A stretch of 64,000 nt of DNA from JAAYDI01 sp052034005 (GTDB lineage Bacteria > Planctomycetota > Planctomycetia > Pirellulales > Pirellulaceae), in assembly GCA_052034005.1 (NCBI GenBank), contig JBPOJB010000034.1, positions 55,650 to 119,649 on the forward strand, read 5' to 3'. This document shows, in pieces, positions 24,876 to 34,421 of the stretch. The notes under the pieces were generated by a model. The model made no database searches. It worked only from the letters and a program-made list of their open reading frames with translations, and was not told where the DNA came from. A program made the translations under genes and the position numbers. Within the stretch, counting starts at the first letter, position 1. Each line of letters opens with the position of its first letter.

Positions 24876-26924
24876 ATGAACGACTGTGACAAGACCAGGG
24901 AACAGCTCCTGGAAGAGCTGGCCGCGGTGCGGCAGCGATTGACTGAGTTGGAATCCCAGCGGGCCGACGTTCAACACCCGGACTCCGGCGAACAGGCCGA
25001 GCAGCTGATGCGACTGCATGTCGAACAGACGCCGCTGGCGGTCATCGAGTGGGATCTGCAATTGCGCGTGACGAAATGGAACCCCAGCGCCGCGCGGATC
25101 TTCGGCTATTCCGCCGCCGAGGCGCGGGGATGCCACTTCATGTTCATCGTGCCACCGGCCCTGCACGAGCAGGTCGACCGCGTGTGGGCCCAGCTGCGCA
25201 ACGGCCGGGGAGGCGAGCGCAGCACCAACGAGAACACCACCAAGGACGGCCGGACGATCTTGTGCGAATGGTACAACACGCCCCTGGTCGACGCCGCGGG
25301 CGAGGTCGTCGGGTTCGCGTCGCTGGCCCAAGACATCACGGAGCGCGTCGCCGCGGAGACGGCCTTGCGCCAGAGCGAGCGCAGACTGGCCACGATCATC
25401 TCGAACCTCCCGGGCGCGGTCTACCGCTGCCGGGCGGACGGCAACTGGACCATCGAGTTCTTGAGCGACGGCTATTTGGCGCTCACCGGCTACCCGCCCT
25501 CCGAACTGATCGGTCAACCGGGTGCGCGCCACACCGAGTTGATCCATCCGGAGGATCGCCAGCGCGAATTCGACGCCATGCAGCAAGCGGTCGCCCAGAA
25601 ACGGCATTACCAGGTCGAATACCGGCTCCGCACCGCCACCGGCGAGGAGAAATGGGTGTGGGAACAGGGCATCGGCGTGTTCTCCGAAAGCGGCCAGTGG
25701 GAGGCGTTTGAAGGTTACACCGTGGATATCACGGCGCGCAAGCGGGCGGAAGAGGCCGTCCGCCTTGCGCACGACCAGTTGGAGCAGAAGATCGCGGAGC
25801 GTACGGCCGCCTTGAATCGCGCGAACGTCCAGCTGCAACAGGAGAGCGAGGAGCGACGGCGGACCTTGGAAGCACTGTGTCAGAGCGAGGCCAAATATCG
25901 GGCGCTGATCGAGTCGTCCCCCGATGCCGTGACCATGCTCAACTTGCAGGGGCGCTTGATCTTCGCCTCGCAGCAGGCCGCCGAACTGCACGGGATCGCC
26001 GATCCCGAGGAACTGCTCGGCCGCGCGGCCGCCGAGCTCGTGACAATACGGGACCGTGAACGGTTCACGAATGCCCTCCGCCAGCTGCTCGAAGAGGGAG
26101 TCCGACGGAACATTCACTACAAGATGATCGGCCGGGGGGGGAAGACCTTCGACGCCGAAGTCTCGTCGGCCGTCATCCGCGACGCCGCGGGAAACCCGCA
26201 GGCCCTGATGGGTATCTATCGCGACATCACCGCGCGCAAGCGGAGCGAGGAACGGCTGCAACGGGAGAAGCGCGCGCTGCGCCGCATGGTCATGGCCAGC
26301 GACCACGAGCGCCGCTTGATCACCTACGACCTGCACGACGGCGTCGCCCAACAGCTGGTGGCCGCCATGATCCAGCTCCAATCCGCCGAGCCCGGGAAGT
26401 CCGGCCGGCCGGCCACGCTGGAGCCCGCCGCTCGTGAGGTCCTGCAGACCCTGCGCACCGCCGCAGCGGAACTGCGGCGACTGATGAATCGACTGCGGAC
26501 GCCCGTGCTGGACAAGTTCGGCCTGGCGGAAGCGATCGGCGACGTGGCGGCTCAACTGCAAGCGACCGCGGGCACGCCGGAGATCGATTACCACAGCACC
26601 GTCCAATTCCAGCGGCTGGAGCCGACCCTGGAGAACTCGGTGTACCGGATCGCCCAGGAGGCCATGACCAATGCGTGCAAGCACAGCCGGAGCGAAATCG
26701 TCCGCGTGGAACTCACCCAGCATGGCAACGAAGTGACGCTGGAAGTGCGCGACTGGGGGATTGGATTCGACCCGGACAAGGTGGCCGAGAACCGGTTCGG
26801 GCTCGAGGGCATCCGCGAGCGGGCCCGCTTGCTGGGCGCGAGACTCCTCATCCGGAGCCGCATCGGCCAGGGCACCGTCGTCCGCGTCAGGTTCCCCGTG
26901 ATCGAACTGGAGCCGCCTCCGTGA
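24876..26924 (+). CDS. multi-PAS sensor histidine kinase, NarL-partner type (HisKA_3)
   Basis: The 682-residue soluble kinase has an N-terminal coiled coil (about 1-40), then three PAS domains (about 45-165, 170-300, 330-455), the first two followed by typical PAC ends (FASLAQDITERV, EGYTVDITARKR), a coiled linker, and a HisKA_3 dimerisation domain with DLHDGVAQQL (His487). The HATPase_c domain shows RIAQEAMTNACKHS, VRDWGIGFDP and GLEGIRERARLLGA. This class normally phosphorylates NarL/LuxR-type regulators, but none is nearby, so it is an orphan. A strong AAAGGAG lies 5 bp before the ATG. Confidence 0.9.
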   Translation: MNDCDKTREQLLEELAAVRQRLTELESQRADVQHPDSGEQAEQLMRLHVEQTPLAVIEWDLQLRVTKWNPSAARIFGYSAAEARGCHFMFIVPPALHEQVDRVWAQLRNGRGGERSTNENTTKDGRTILCEWYNTPLVDAAGEVVGFASLAQDITERVAAETALRQSERRLATIISNLPGAVYRCRADGNWTIEFLSDGYLALTGYPPSELIGQPGARHTELIHPEDRQREFDAMQQAVAQKRHYQVEYRLRTATGEEKWVWEQGIGVFSESGQWEAFEGYTVDITARKRAEEAVRLAHDQLEQKIAERTAALNRANVQLQQESEERRRTLEALCQSEAKYRALIESSPDAVTMLNLQGRLIFASQQAAELHGIADPEELLGRAAAELVTIRDRERFTNALRQLLEEGVRRNIHYKMIGRGGKTFDAEVSSAVIRDAAGNPQALMGIYRDITARKRSEERLQREKRALRRMVMASDHERRLITYDLHDGVAQQLVAAMIQLQSAEPGKSGRPATLEPAAREVLQTLRTAAAELRRLMNRLRTPVLDKFGLAEAIGDVAAQLQATAGTPEIDYHSTVQFQRLEPTLENSVYRIAQEAMTNACKHSRSEIVRVELTQHGNEVTLEVRDWGIGFDPDKVAENRFGLEGIRERARLLGARLLIRSRIGQGTVVRVRFPVIELEPPP

Positions 26925-27024
26925 CGATCTGATACCGATGTTCCCCAACGCCCGATCGCTCATCCGCGCGGCGCCGGCGGGGTCGGCCGCTGCCGAATGC
27001 GCTGGGCAGCAGGATGATTCGGTT

Positions 27025-27043
27025 CGTGACGTCTCCCGTCACG
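27025..27043. promoter_or_regulatory. inverted repeat, possible operator, upstream of a TATAGT element
   Basis: CGTGACG-TCTCC-CGTCACG is a perfect 7-bp inverted repeat centred about 35 bp before TATAGT (27070-27075). No T-tract follows, so an operator is more likely than a terminator. The TATAGT lacks a good -35 box, consistent with an activated promoter for the HzsA-like gene. Confidence 0.35.
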
Positions 27044-27165
27044 GAGTGGTTCGGCGCGACCATTTCGCGTATAGTGGAGCGGATGCATGGTCGGCATCCA
27101 GGTTGCGATGTGGCGGCCGCAACGGACGCTCGACTGCGACGATGGCCTGTTCACGTGAGGATTCC

Positions 27166-30100
27166 ATGATATCCCGAACGCGGAGCCCGGGGAGATGCGC
27201 CGTCCTGATCTGTTTCGCCGGCGCGTGCGCTGTGCTGGCGGCGTTGCTGAGCCACGCTTCTACGGCCCGCGCGACGGATGCCGAGCGAACGTCGCAGTCC
27301 GCTCCAGGGCGGGGCGCGGCGGACCGCGAACGGGTCGCGGAGTCGTTCGCGGCGCGGGCGGCCGCGATCGCCGCAGGCACCACGGCCGACGCGTTGGCGA
27401 CGGCGATCGAGTTCCCGGCCCAGGAGGCGCAGATCGTGCGCCTGGTGATCCGCCGGACGCTGGCCAGCGAGCCGTGCCTGGACGAATTCGAGATCTACGG
27501 GCCCGACGCGCCGGCCAATCTGGCCCTGGCCAGTCGCGGCGCGATCGCCCGGGCCTCCTCCGTGCTCCCCGGCTACGCGATCCATGCCATCCCGCACTTG
27601 AACGACGGGCTCTACGGCAACGATCACAGCTGGATCGCCGCTTCGGCCGGCGAGGAGTGGGTGGAGATCGAGCTGCCCGCGCCGGCGCGGGTGGCGCGCG
27701 TCGTGATCTCGCGCGATCGGCAGGCCAGGTTCCTCGATCGGCAGATCCTCGAGGCCGAAGTGCGGCTGTCCCGGGACGGCAAGGCCTGGCAGACGGCCGC
27801 GACGCTGACCCGCTCACCTGCTCAGCTCCCCCGGCCGATGCCGATGCTGACGATGCCGATCGCCGACCTGCCGGAGCCGACCTGGGCCGGCGCCGTCGAG
27901 TATGCGTTCCTGCGCGAGCGCGACACCTGGAGCCGCCTGGACGGGCAGGACTTCCTCTCGCCGCTGCTGCACGACCGGCCGGCGGTCCCGGGCGGCCCGC
28001 CCTACTGGGGCCGGCTTGCGCGACTCGCGCCCTCCGAGCGCGTGCTCGTCCAGTTTGAGGAGCTGATCGAGCGGCTGGCGGCGTTAGGCGTGAACGTGGA
28101 CGCCGAGCGCACGGAGCTGGCTCAGCTGCGGCGGCAGGCGCGCGACCCGGCGGCCACCGGATCCGACGCGCTGTACCTGGCGGCGCGGCAGGCCAAGCGC
28201 CGGCTGTTCTTCCGCGACCCGCGCCTCGCGCCGCTGGAGCACGTCTTGTTCGTCAAGCGCCACCCGCTCGAGCCGTCGCACAACTACAGCGAGCACCTGG
28301 ACTCGCTGTTCGCCCCGGGCGGCGGCGTCTTCGTGCTCCACCTGCCGCGCGACGCGGACGGCCGATGGGACCCGGCACGGGGGGAAGTCGAGATGCTGTT
28401 CGACGGCCGCGCGGGGATCGCGCGCGATCCGGTGGCGGACTACGAGGCGGAGAACATCTATTTCGCCTACCGCCCGGATGAACCTCAGGTGGCCGGCTGG
28501 CAGCCGTACTGGCACCTGATGACGATGCGCGCCGATGGGTCCGGGCTGCGGCAGATGACCGACGGGCCGTATCACGACTTCGACCCGGTCCCGTTGCCCG
28601 ACGGCGGTTTGGCATTCATGTCCACGCGGTGCGCGATTCGCTACCTGTGCTGGGAGCCGCAGGCTTACGTGCTGTACCGCATGGAGCTCGACGGATCGCA
28701 CATGCGCCGGCTCTCCCACGCCAACCTCAGCGAGTGGGAGCCGGCGGTGATGCGTGACGGCCGGATCCTCTGGACCCGGTCCGAGTACCTGGACAAGGGC
28801 GCCGACTTCGGGCACACGCTCTGGGCGATCCGCCCTGACGGCGGTCACCCCGAACTGATCTTCGGCAACGATACGCCGTATTGCTACGGCCACGCGCGCG
28901 AGGTGCCTGACAGCCAGGAGCTGGTGTGCACCATCTTCTCGCACGGCGACCACCAGGGGCCGATCGCGCTGCTCGACCCGAACCAGGGGCTGTTCAACAC
29001 GGCCGCCATCACCAACATCACGCCCGACACGCGGCCGCAGTACCAGATGGACCGGTCGCATCACGAGACGTTCCGAGACCCGACGCCCATCTCGCGCGAT
29101 CATTTCCTGGTCAGCCACAGCCCGGGGCCCCGTTCGCACTGGGATCTGTACGTCGTCGACCGTTATGGGAACCGGGAGCTGCTGTACGCGGACCCGGCCA
29201 TCAGCAGCAAGCGGCCTTCCCCGCTGGCCGCGCGCCCGCGTCCGCCCGTGATGCCCGTAGCGCGCAACCCGGCGTTGGCCCGGCAGGGGCTCGGCCAGTT
29301 CACCGTCCTGGACGTGTACGAAGGGCTCGGCCCGGCCGTCGCCCGCGGCCAGGTCAAGTACCTGCAGGTCTCGCAGGAAGTCCCGTCGCCGCTCCAGCAG
29401 TTGGCCGACGGCGAGTACCGCAGTTCACACCCGAGCTTCCAGGACTTCTACGCCAGCCCCATCCACCTGGTGACAGGACCACGTCACAGTTACTTGACGC
29501 GGAGCACCAATGCGTTGGAGCCGCACGCGTTCCGCGCCGGCGCCGCCGCCGCGGCGGGAGACGGCCTGGCGATCGTGACCGAGAATGGCGGCTGGCCAAG
29601 CTATGTGGCCAAGGCCGTCCTGGGAGTCGTCCCGGTCGCCGCGGACGGGTCCGCCAACTTCACGGCCCCGGCCGGCCAGGTGCTCTACTTCCACCTGCTC
29701 GACGAGCACTTCAACGAGCTGCAGCGCATGCGGAGCGTCGTGCAGCTGCAGCCGGGCGAGCAGCGCAGCTGCGTCGGTTGCCACGACTCGCGTACCGCCG
29801 CGCCGACGCGGCCCGACGCGCAGGTGCTCGCCGGGCGCGTGCAGGCGCTCCAGCCGCCGCCCTGGGGACCGGTCCCGTTCGACTACCAGAGCATCGTGCA
29901 ACCCGTCCTGGATGCGAAGTGCGTCGCCTGCCACCACGGGCAGCCCGAGACGGAACTCGACCTGCGCGGCGTCCGGGACCCGCACCGCGTGCCCGCCTCC
30001 TACCGCGCGTTGATCGCGGGCGGATGGGTCCATTTCTTCGACTGGACCTACGGCGCCCGGCACTTCAAGGCGGAACCCCGCTCGTTCGGCACCCTGCAGA

Positions 30101-30243
30101 GCCCGCTGTTCACCGTGCTGGCCGACGAGCGCCATCGCGAGGTGACGCTCACCGACGACCAGCGCCGCGCGCTGACCGCCTGGATCGACTTGAACTGCCC
30201 CCTGTGGCCCGACTACTGCTTCCGCGAAGAGCGCCCGCAGTAG
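27166..30243 (+). CDS. HzsA-like secreted protein with two CxxCH heme motifs
   Basis: The 1025-residue protein resembles the large HzsA-related family of planctomycetes (related to, but not the same as, anammox hydrazine synthase subunit A). Order: signal peptide (FAGACAVLAALLSHASTARA), an F5/8-type-C-like domain (about 70-230; VRLVIRRTLASEPCLDEFEIY), a WD40/TolB-like propeller region (about 340-700; DGGLAFMSTRCAIRYLCW and LSEWEPAVMRDGRILWTRSEY), and a C-terminal part with two c-type heme sites, CVGCH (869-873) and CVACH (919-923). A periplasmic redox role is likely; the substrate is unknown. The start is the ATG after GTGAGG; the frame extends upstream without signal-like features. Confidence 0.8.
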   Translation: MISRTRSPGRCAVLICFAGACAVLAALLSHASTARATDAERTSQSAPGRGAADRERVAESFAARAAAIAAGTTADALATAIEFPAQEAQIVRLVIRRTLASEPCLDEFEIYGPDAPANLALASRGAIARASSVLPGYAIHAIPHLNDGLYGNDHSWIAASAGEEWVEIELPAPARVARVVISRDRQARFLDRQILEAEVRLSRDGKAWQTAATLTRSPAQLPRPMPMLTMPIADLPEPTWAGAVEYAFLRERDTWSRLDGQDFLSPLLHDRPAVPGGPPYWGRLARLAPSERVLVQFEELIERLAALGVNVDAERTELAQLRRQARDPAATGSDALYLAARQAKRRLFFRDPRLAPLEHVLFVKRHPLEPSHNYSEHLDSLFAPGGGVFVLHLPRDADGRWDPARGEVEMLFDGRAGIARDPVADYEAENIYFAYRPDEPQVAGWQPYWHLMTMRADGSGLRQMTDGPYHDFDPVPLPDGGLAFMSTRCAIRYLCWEPQAYVLYRMELDGSHMRRLSHANLSEWEPAVMRDGRILWTRSEYLDKGADFGHTLWAIRPDGGHPELIFGNDTPYCYGHAREVPDSQELVCTIFSHGDHQGPIALLDPNQGLFNTAAITNITPDTRPQYQMDRSHHETFRDPTPISRDHFLVSHSPGPRSHWDLYVVDRYGNRELLYADPAISSKRPSPLAARPRPPVMPVARNPALARQGLGQFTVLDVYEGLGPAVARGQVKYLQVSQEVPSPLQQLADGEYRSSHPSFQDFYASPIHLVTGPRHSYLTRSTNALEPHAFRAGAAAAAGDGLAIVTENGGWPSYVAKAVLGVVPVAADGSANFTAPAGQVLYFHLLDEHFNELQRMRSVVQLQPGEQRSCVGCHDSRTAAPTRPDAQVLAGRVQALQPPPWGPVPFDYQSIVQPVLDAKCVACHHGQPETELDLRGVRDPHRVPASYRALIAGGWVHFFDWTYGARHFKAEPRSFGTLQSPLFTVLADERHREVTLTDDQRRALTAWIDLNCPLWPDYCFREERPQ

Positions 30244-30281
30244 ACCCGCAGATCGCAGACCCGCAGCAGACCTCGGACAAC

Positions 30282-31508
30282 TCACAGCGCGTACTGCGGG
30301 ATCTTCATCGTCTCGCCGTCCTTCAGGGCCGACAGGTGCGCATAGTAGCCGGGAACGGTCATGTTGAGCGCGTCGATCACGTCGACTCGCGGCTTGCGCC
30401 CGCGCAGGATCGCGTCGATGAAGTCATCGCCGAGATAGCCGTGCGAGCCGCCGTGTCCGCCCGGCTCCACGCCTGGCGGCAGCGCGTACTTCTTGAGCTG
30501 CAGACCGCTCTGGATCGCCGCCTCGTACCGCTTCCTGCCCGTCGCGTCGCCCACGAACGACTGGTTGAACCCGGCATATTCACCCCGGATCCGGCCCGCT
30601 TCCAGGTACTCGCCCTGGGACGAGCAGATGATCATGCGCGACAGCCCGCCCTCCGCGGTGCGGAACAGCCCGACTTCCGACTTGAAGATGTTCCCGTCCG
30701 GGTTCGGGATCCGCTGCGACTCGTCGAACAACGGCGTCCCGCGGCACGAGACATCCACGAACGGCAAGTGCGTGACGCCGACGTAGTAGGCGGTCGCGTG
30801 CGTCGGATACCACATCGGACAGCCCCGCTTCCGCCAGTCCTTGTGGGAGCCCAGGGCCGGCGCGCCGAGCGAGTGCGGGTGACAATACTCGCCCTCGGAG
30901 TACACGATGTGCCCGAACACATCGGCGGCGTAGAGCTTCTCCATCGCGTACAGATCGTCGTGGAACACGGACGTCTCGAACATCGCGTACACCAGATCCC
31001 GGTTCTTCCGGCAGCACTCCAGCAACCGCTGAGCGTCCTCGATGTCGCCGTAGAAGACCGGCACGGCCGTGGCGACATGCTTGCCATGTTCCAGGCAGAG
31101 CACCGCATGCCTGGCATGCGCCGGCGCGTCGGTCGCGCAGTAGATGGCCTCGATCGAATCGTCCTTGACCATCTCCTCGAGCGACGGGTAGGTTTTCTCG
31201 CACTTGGCAAGGCTGGCCATCTCCGCACAACGGTCCGGGTACAGATCGCTGACCGCCACCAATTCGACATTCGGATGATGCTGCAGTCCAAACGCCAACC
31301 CGAACTGGCACACGCCGTGGCCGACGATTCCCAGACGGACTTTCCGGTCGGTGAAGGGCTCCCACTTCTGTGTGCGATCGACCTCGGTGGCAGTCTGATC
31401 GAAACCCGGAATGACCTTCTTCTCCTGCCCGGCCTGGAGCACAGTGGCCCCGCTGGCAGCAGCCGCTGCGGAGGCGGCCAGGAACGAACGGCGGGAAACG
31501 CGTGTCAT
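30282..31508 (-). CDS. Tat-exported Gfo/Idh/MocA oxidoreductase
   Basis: The 408-residue protein has a Tat signal (SRRSFLAASAAAAASGATVL) and an N-terminal NAD(P)-binding domain (VRLGIVGHGVCQFGLAFGLQ, then VAVSDLY). Instead of the canonical EKP block it has LEHGKHVATAVPVF, where Lys is not followed by Pro; the usual catalytic Lys may therefore be displaced. The C-terminal beta-sheet domain is complete (GEYCHPHSLGAPALG, RGTPLFDESQRIP). The substrate is unknown; in planctomycetes these exported proteins accompany polysaccharide breakdown. It is convergent with the HzsA-like gene (38 bp apart). Confidence 0.85.
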   Translation of the reverse strand: MTRVSRRSFLAASAAAAASGATVLQAGQEKKVIPGFDQTATEVDRTQKWEPFTDRKVRLGIVGHGVCQFGLAFGLQHHPNVELVAVSDLYPDRCAEMASLAKCEKTYPSLEEMVKDDSIEAIYCATDAPAHARHAVLCLEHGKHVATAVPVFYGDIEDAQRLLECCRKNRDLVYAMFETSVFHDDLYAMEKLYAADVFGHIVYSEGEYCHPHSLGAPALGSHKDWRKRGCPMWYPTHATAYYVGVTHLPFVDVSCRGTPLFDESQRIPNPDGNIFKSEVGLFRTAEGGLSRMIICSSQGEYLEAGRIRGEYAGFNQSFVGDATGRKRYEAAIQSGLQLKKYALPPGVEPGGHGGSHGYLGDDFIDAILRGRKPRVDVIDALNMTVPGYYAHLSALKDGETMKIPQYAL

Positions 31509-31588
31509 GATGAGTGCCCTTTTTGATGGATTTGTCGCGGTCGACTCATCAATACACCGGCGCGAGCCCGGTGGCAAGAGGCGACCGG

Positions 31589-32740
31589 TCATTCGCACCG
31601 CGTGAGCGTGACCGCCGCACCGAGTCCGCCGCCGACGCACAGAGTGGCCAGGCCGTGGCGGCTGGATCCGCCGGCGATGCAGTGGGCCAGGTGGACGATG
31701 AGCCGCGCGCCGGAGGCGCCGATCGGATGTCCCAGCGCGATGGCGCCGCCATCCACGTTGACGCGGGCGCGGTTCAGGCCCAGCTCCGCGATGCAGGCCA
31801 GCGCCTGCGCGGCGAAGGCTTCGTTCAGCTCGATCGTGTCGAAGTCCTCGAGCTGCAGACCGTATTGCTCGCACAGGCGGCGGGCGGCGTGGACGGGGCC
31901 GAGGCCCATCCGTTGCGGGTCGCATCCGACCACCGCGGCGGCCTCGACGGCCGCTAAGGGCGGCCAGCCGTGCCGGCGCGCGGTCCCTTCATCGCACAGC
32001 ACGAGCATGGCGGCGCCGTCGTTGATCCCCGACGCGTTGCCGGCCGTGATCGTGCCGGCCGGGTCGAACGCGGGCGGCAACTGCGCCAGGCCCTCCAAGG
32101 TCGTGTCCGGGCGGGGATGCTCGTCACGCGCCACGCCGCCGACCGCGGCCAGCTCGGCGCGAAAGCGGCCCGCCGCGTGGGCGGCCGCGTAACGCCGCTG
32201 ACTTTCGGCGGCGAAGGCGTCCTGTTCCTCACGGCTGATCCGGTACTGCGCCGCGAGCCGTTCGGCAGACGCCTGCATGTGTTCCTGATCGAAGCTGTCC
32301 ACCAGGCCATCGCGCAGCAGCGCATCGACGAGCGCCGCGTCACCGAGCCGGAGGCCCCTGCGGGCCCGCTCGAGCAGATACGGCGCGTTGGACATCGACT
32401 CCGTTCCCCCGCAGAGGATTACGTCCGACTCCTCGGCGCGGATCGCGGCCGCGGCCAGGATCACGGCCTGCATCCCGGAGGCACACATCATGTTCACGGT
32501 GAATGCCGGGCAGCGGATCGGCGCGCCGAGCCGCACGCCGATCTGCCGCGCGATGTTCATGCCCAGCCCGGCGCTGAGCACGTTGCCGACGATCACTTGT
32601 TGGACCGCCTCGGCGCCGACCGGCGCCAGGGCCGCCGCGCCGGCGGCGCAGGCCAATTCCACGGCCGACCGACCGGCCAAGGCGCCCAGGAAACGGCCGT
32701 GCGGCGTGCGCCGCGCGCCCACGATGACCACACGCCTCAT
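31589..32740 (-). CDS. acetyl-CoA C-acetyltransferase (thiolase)
   Basis: The 383-residue thiolase condenses two acetyl-CoA or cleaves acetoacetyl-CoA. Catalytic features are Cys86 in NMMCASGMQAV, NEAFAAQALA, the His of GGAIALGHPIGASGARL, and the second Cys in CVGGGLGAAVTL. It fits the biosynthetic/degradative type II thiolases of about 390 residues. Its ATG overlaps the stop of the CoA-transferase gene as ATGA, so the two are translationally coupled and probably work together on acetoacetyl-CoA or short 3-keto acids. Confidence 0.95.
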   Translation of the reverse strand: MRRVVIVGARRTPHGRFLGALAGRSAVELACAAGAAALAPVGAEAVQQVIVGNVLSAGLGMNIARQIGVRLGAPIRCPAFTVNMMCASGMQAVILAAAAIRAEESDVILCGGTESMSNAPYLLERARRGLRLGDAALVDALLRDGLVDSFDQEHMQASAERLAAQYRISREEQDAFAAESQRRYAAAHAAGRFRAELAAVGGVARDEHPRPDTTLEGLAQLPPAFDPAGTITAGNASGINDGAAMLVLCDEGTARRHGWPPLAAVEAAAVVGCDPQRMGLGPVHAARRLCEQYGLQLEDFDTIELNEAFAAQALACIAELGLNRARVNVDGGAIALGHPIGASGARLIVHLAHCIAGGSSRHGLATLCVGGGLGAAVTLTRCE

Positions 32741-34326
32741 GGCGCGACTCCTTTGCTCGCCGGGGCGGCCGTGAAGGCGCTGCCCGGCATCAGCCGGACC
32801 TGGCCCATCCGCGGCCGGAAACCCATCACCCCGATCACCTGCCGCTCGATGTCGACCCCCGGCGCGACCTCGACCAGCTCGAGGCCGTCGGCCGCGAGCC
32901 GGAACACGGCCCGCTCGGTCACGTAGAGCACCGGCTGCCGCTTCTCCCGCGCCGTGCGGGCGCTGAACGACACTTGATCCACCTGCTCGACATACTTGCG
33001 GACCCGGCCTTCCCGGACGATGTGGAGCCGGCCGTCGGCCACGGCGACGCGCAGCCCGTCCGCGGTGAGCGTGCCGCAGAACACGAGCCGGCGGGCGTTC
33101 TGCGCGATATTGACGAACCCGCCGACACCGACGAAGCGGTCGGTGAACTGGGAGACGTTGACGTTGCCTTCGCGATCGACCTGGGCAGCGCCGAGCGAAG
33201 CGAAGTCCAGCCCACCGCCGTCGTAGAAATCGAACTGCGCCGGCTGGTCGACGATCGCATGCGGGTAGGCCGACGCGCCGAAACTCAGCCCGCCGGCCGG
33301 CATGCCGCCGATTGGGCCGCTCTCGACGGTGAGCGTGCAGCGATGCAGCAACCCGCGCTCGGCGGCGATCCGGGCCACTCCTTCCGGCATGCCGATCCCC
33401 AGGTTGGCCACCGCGCCGTCAGAGAGCTCATCGCACGCCCGGCTGGCGATGATGCGGCGCTCGTCCAGCGGCATCGGCTCGGCCCACGCCGCCGGCGTTT
33501 CGCGCGACGCGTCCGCGTCGGCCGGCGCCGGGTCGCAGTAGCACGGGTTGAACGGCTCAGCGAACGTCTGCTCGTGCTCGCGCGGCTCCGCGATGACCAC
33601 GCGGTCCACGAAGATACCGGGCACGCGGATGCGTTGCGGACGCGCCGGCGTCTCGAGCAGGCGTGCGACCTGCGCGATCACCAGGCCGCCATTGTTGTGG
33701 ACCGCCTGGGCGATTGCGAGCACCTCGCCGAGAATCGCCTCGTCGTCCATCACCAGGCCGCCGCTCGGATCGGCCGCCGTGGCGCGGATCAGCCCGACAT
33801 GGACAGGGAACGCCTTGTACCAGAGCCAGGCGCGGCCGCCGAGCTCGATCCGTTCCACCAGGTCCGCCGAAGTGCGCTCGTTCAGCCGCCCGCCCTGATG
33901 GACCGGATCGATGAACGTCCCGAGTCCGACATGCGTGATGCAACCCGGCCGGCCGGCCGCGATGTCGCGCAGCAGGTGGCAGATCACGCCCTGCGGCAGG
34001 TTGTAGGCTTCGATCTTGTTGCGCAGGGCCAGCGCGCTCAGGCGAGGCGCCAGGCCCCAATGCCCGCCGATCACGCGCTGCAGCAAGCCCTCGTGGCCGA
34101 GATGATTCAGCCCGCGCGACTTGCCGTCACCCTGACCGGCCGCGTAAACCAAAGTCAGGCCGCGCGGACGGCCGGACTGCTGGAAGCGCCGCTCCAGCGC
34201 CGCGGTCAGCGCCTCGGGATGGGCGGCGCCCACGAAACCGCCGCTGACCACGGTGACGCCGTCCTCGATCAATGCCACGGCCTCCTCCGCCGTGCAGAGC
34301 TTCTCGCGCAGCCGGCAACTGCTCAT
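32737..34326 (-). CDS. short-chain acyl-CoA:acetate/3-keto acid CoA-transferase (YdiF-like, alpha-beta fused)
   Basis: Family I CoA-transferases move CoA between acids through a glutamyl-CoA thioester. This 529-residue protein carries both halves: an alpha part (EEAVALIEDGVTVVSGGFVG, GCITHVGLGTFIDP) and a beta part (NLGIGMPEGVARIAAERG). The catalytic glutamate is Glu335 in VESGPIGGMPAGG, almost the same position as in E. coli YdiF. Start is the ATG after a strong CAGGAGG/AGGTGGAG region; the upstream in-frame stretch looks antisense to a neighbour. Likely acceptor acids are acetate, propionate or acetoacetate. Confidence 0.92.
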   Translation of the reverse strand: MSSCRLREKLCTAEEAVALIEDGVTVVSGGFVGAAHPEALTAALERRFQQSGRPRGLTLVYAAGQGDGKSRGLNHLGHEGLLQRVIGGHWGLAPRLSALALRNKIEAYNLPQGVICHLLRDIAAGRPGCITHVGLGTFIDPVHQGGRLNERTSADLVERIELGGRAWLWYKAFPVHVGLIRATAADPSGGLVMDDEAILGEVLAIAQAVHNNGGLVIAQVARLLETPARPQRIRVPGIFVDRVVIAEPREHEQTFAEPFNPCYCDPAPADADASRETPAAWAEPMPLDERRIIASRACDELSDGAVANLGIGMPEGVARIAAERGLLHRCTLTVESGPIGGMPAGGLSFGASAYPHAIVDQPAQFDFYDGGGLDFASLGAAQVDREGNVNVSQFTDRFVGVGGFVNIAQNARRLVFCGTLTADGLRVAVADGRLHIVREGRVRKYVEQVDQVSFSARTAREKRQPVLYVTERAVFRLAADGLELVEVAPGVDIERQVIGVMGFRPRMGQVRLMPGSAFTAAPASKGVAP

Positions 34327-34421
34327 CTCCACCTGCCTCCTGGATTGCTGGGGAACCACCATGCCAGATCGGTTCGGGTGACAGGCATGGGTCACCTGGT
34401 TGTCCGCGGCGCCGCGGCCGG

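Noticed and set aside
27166..30243. True hydrazine synthase (anammox) function
   Set aside because: HzsB/HzsC, hydrazine dehydrogenase and nitrite reductase genes are absent, and HzsA-like proteins are widespread in non-anammox planctomycetes.
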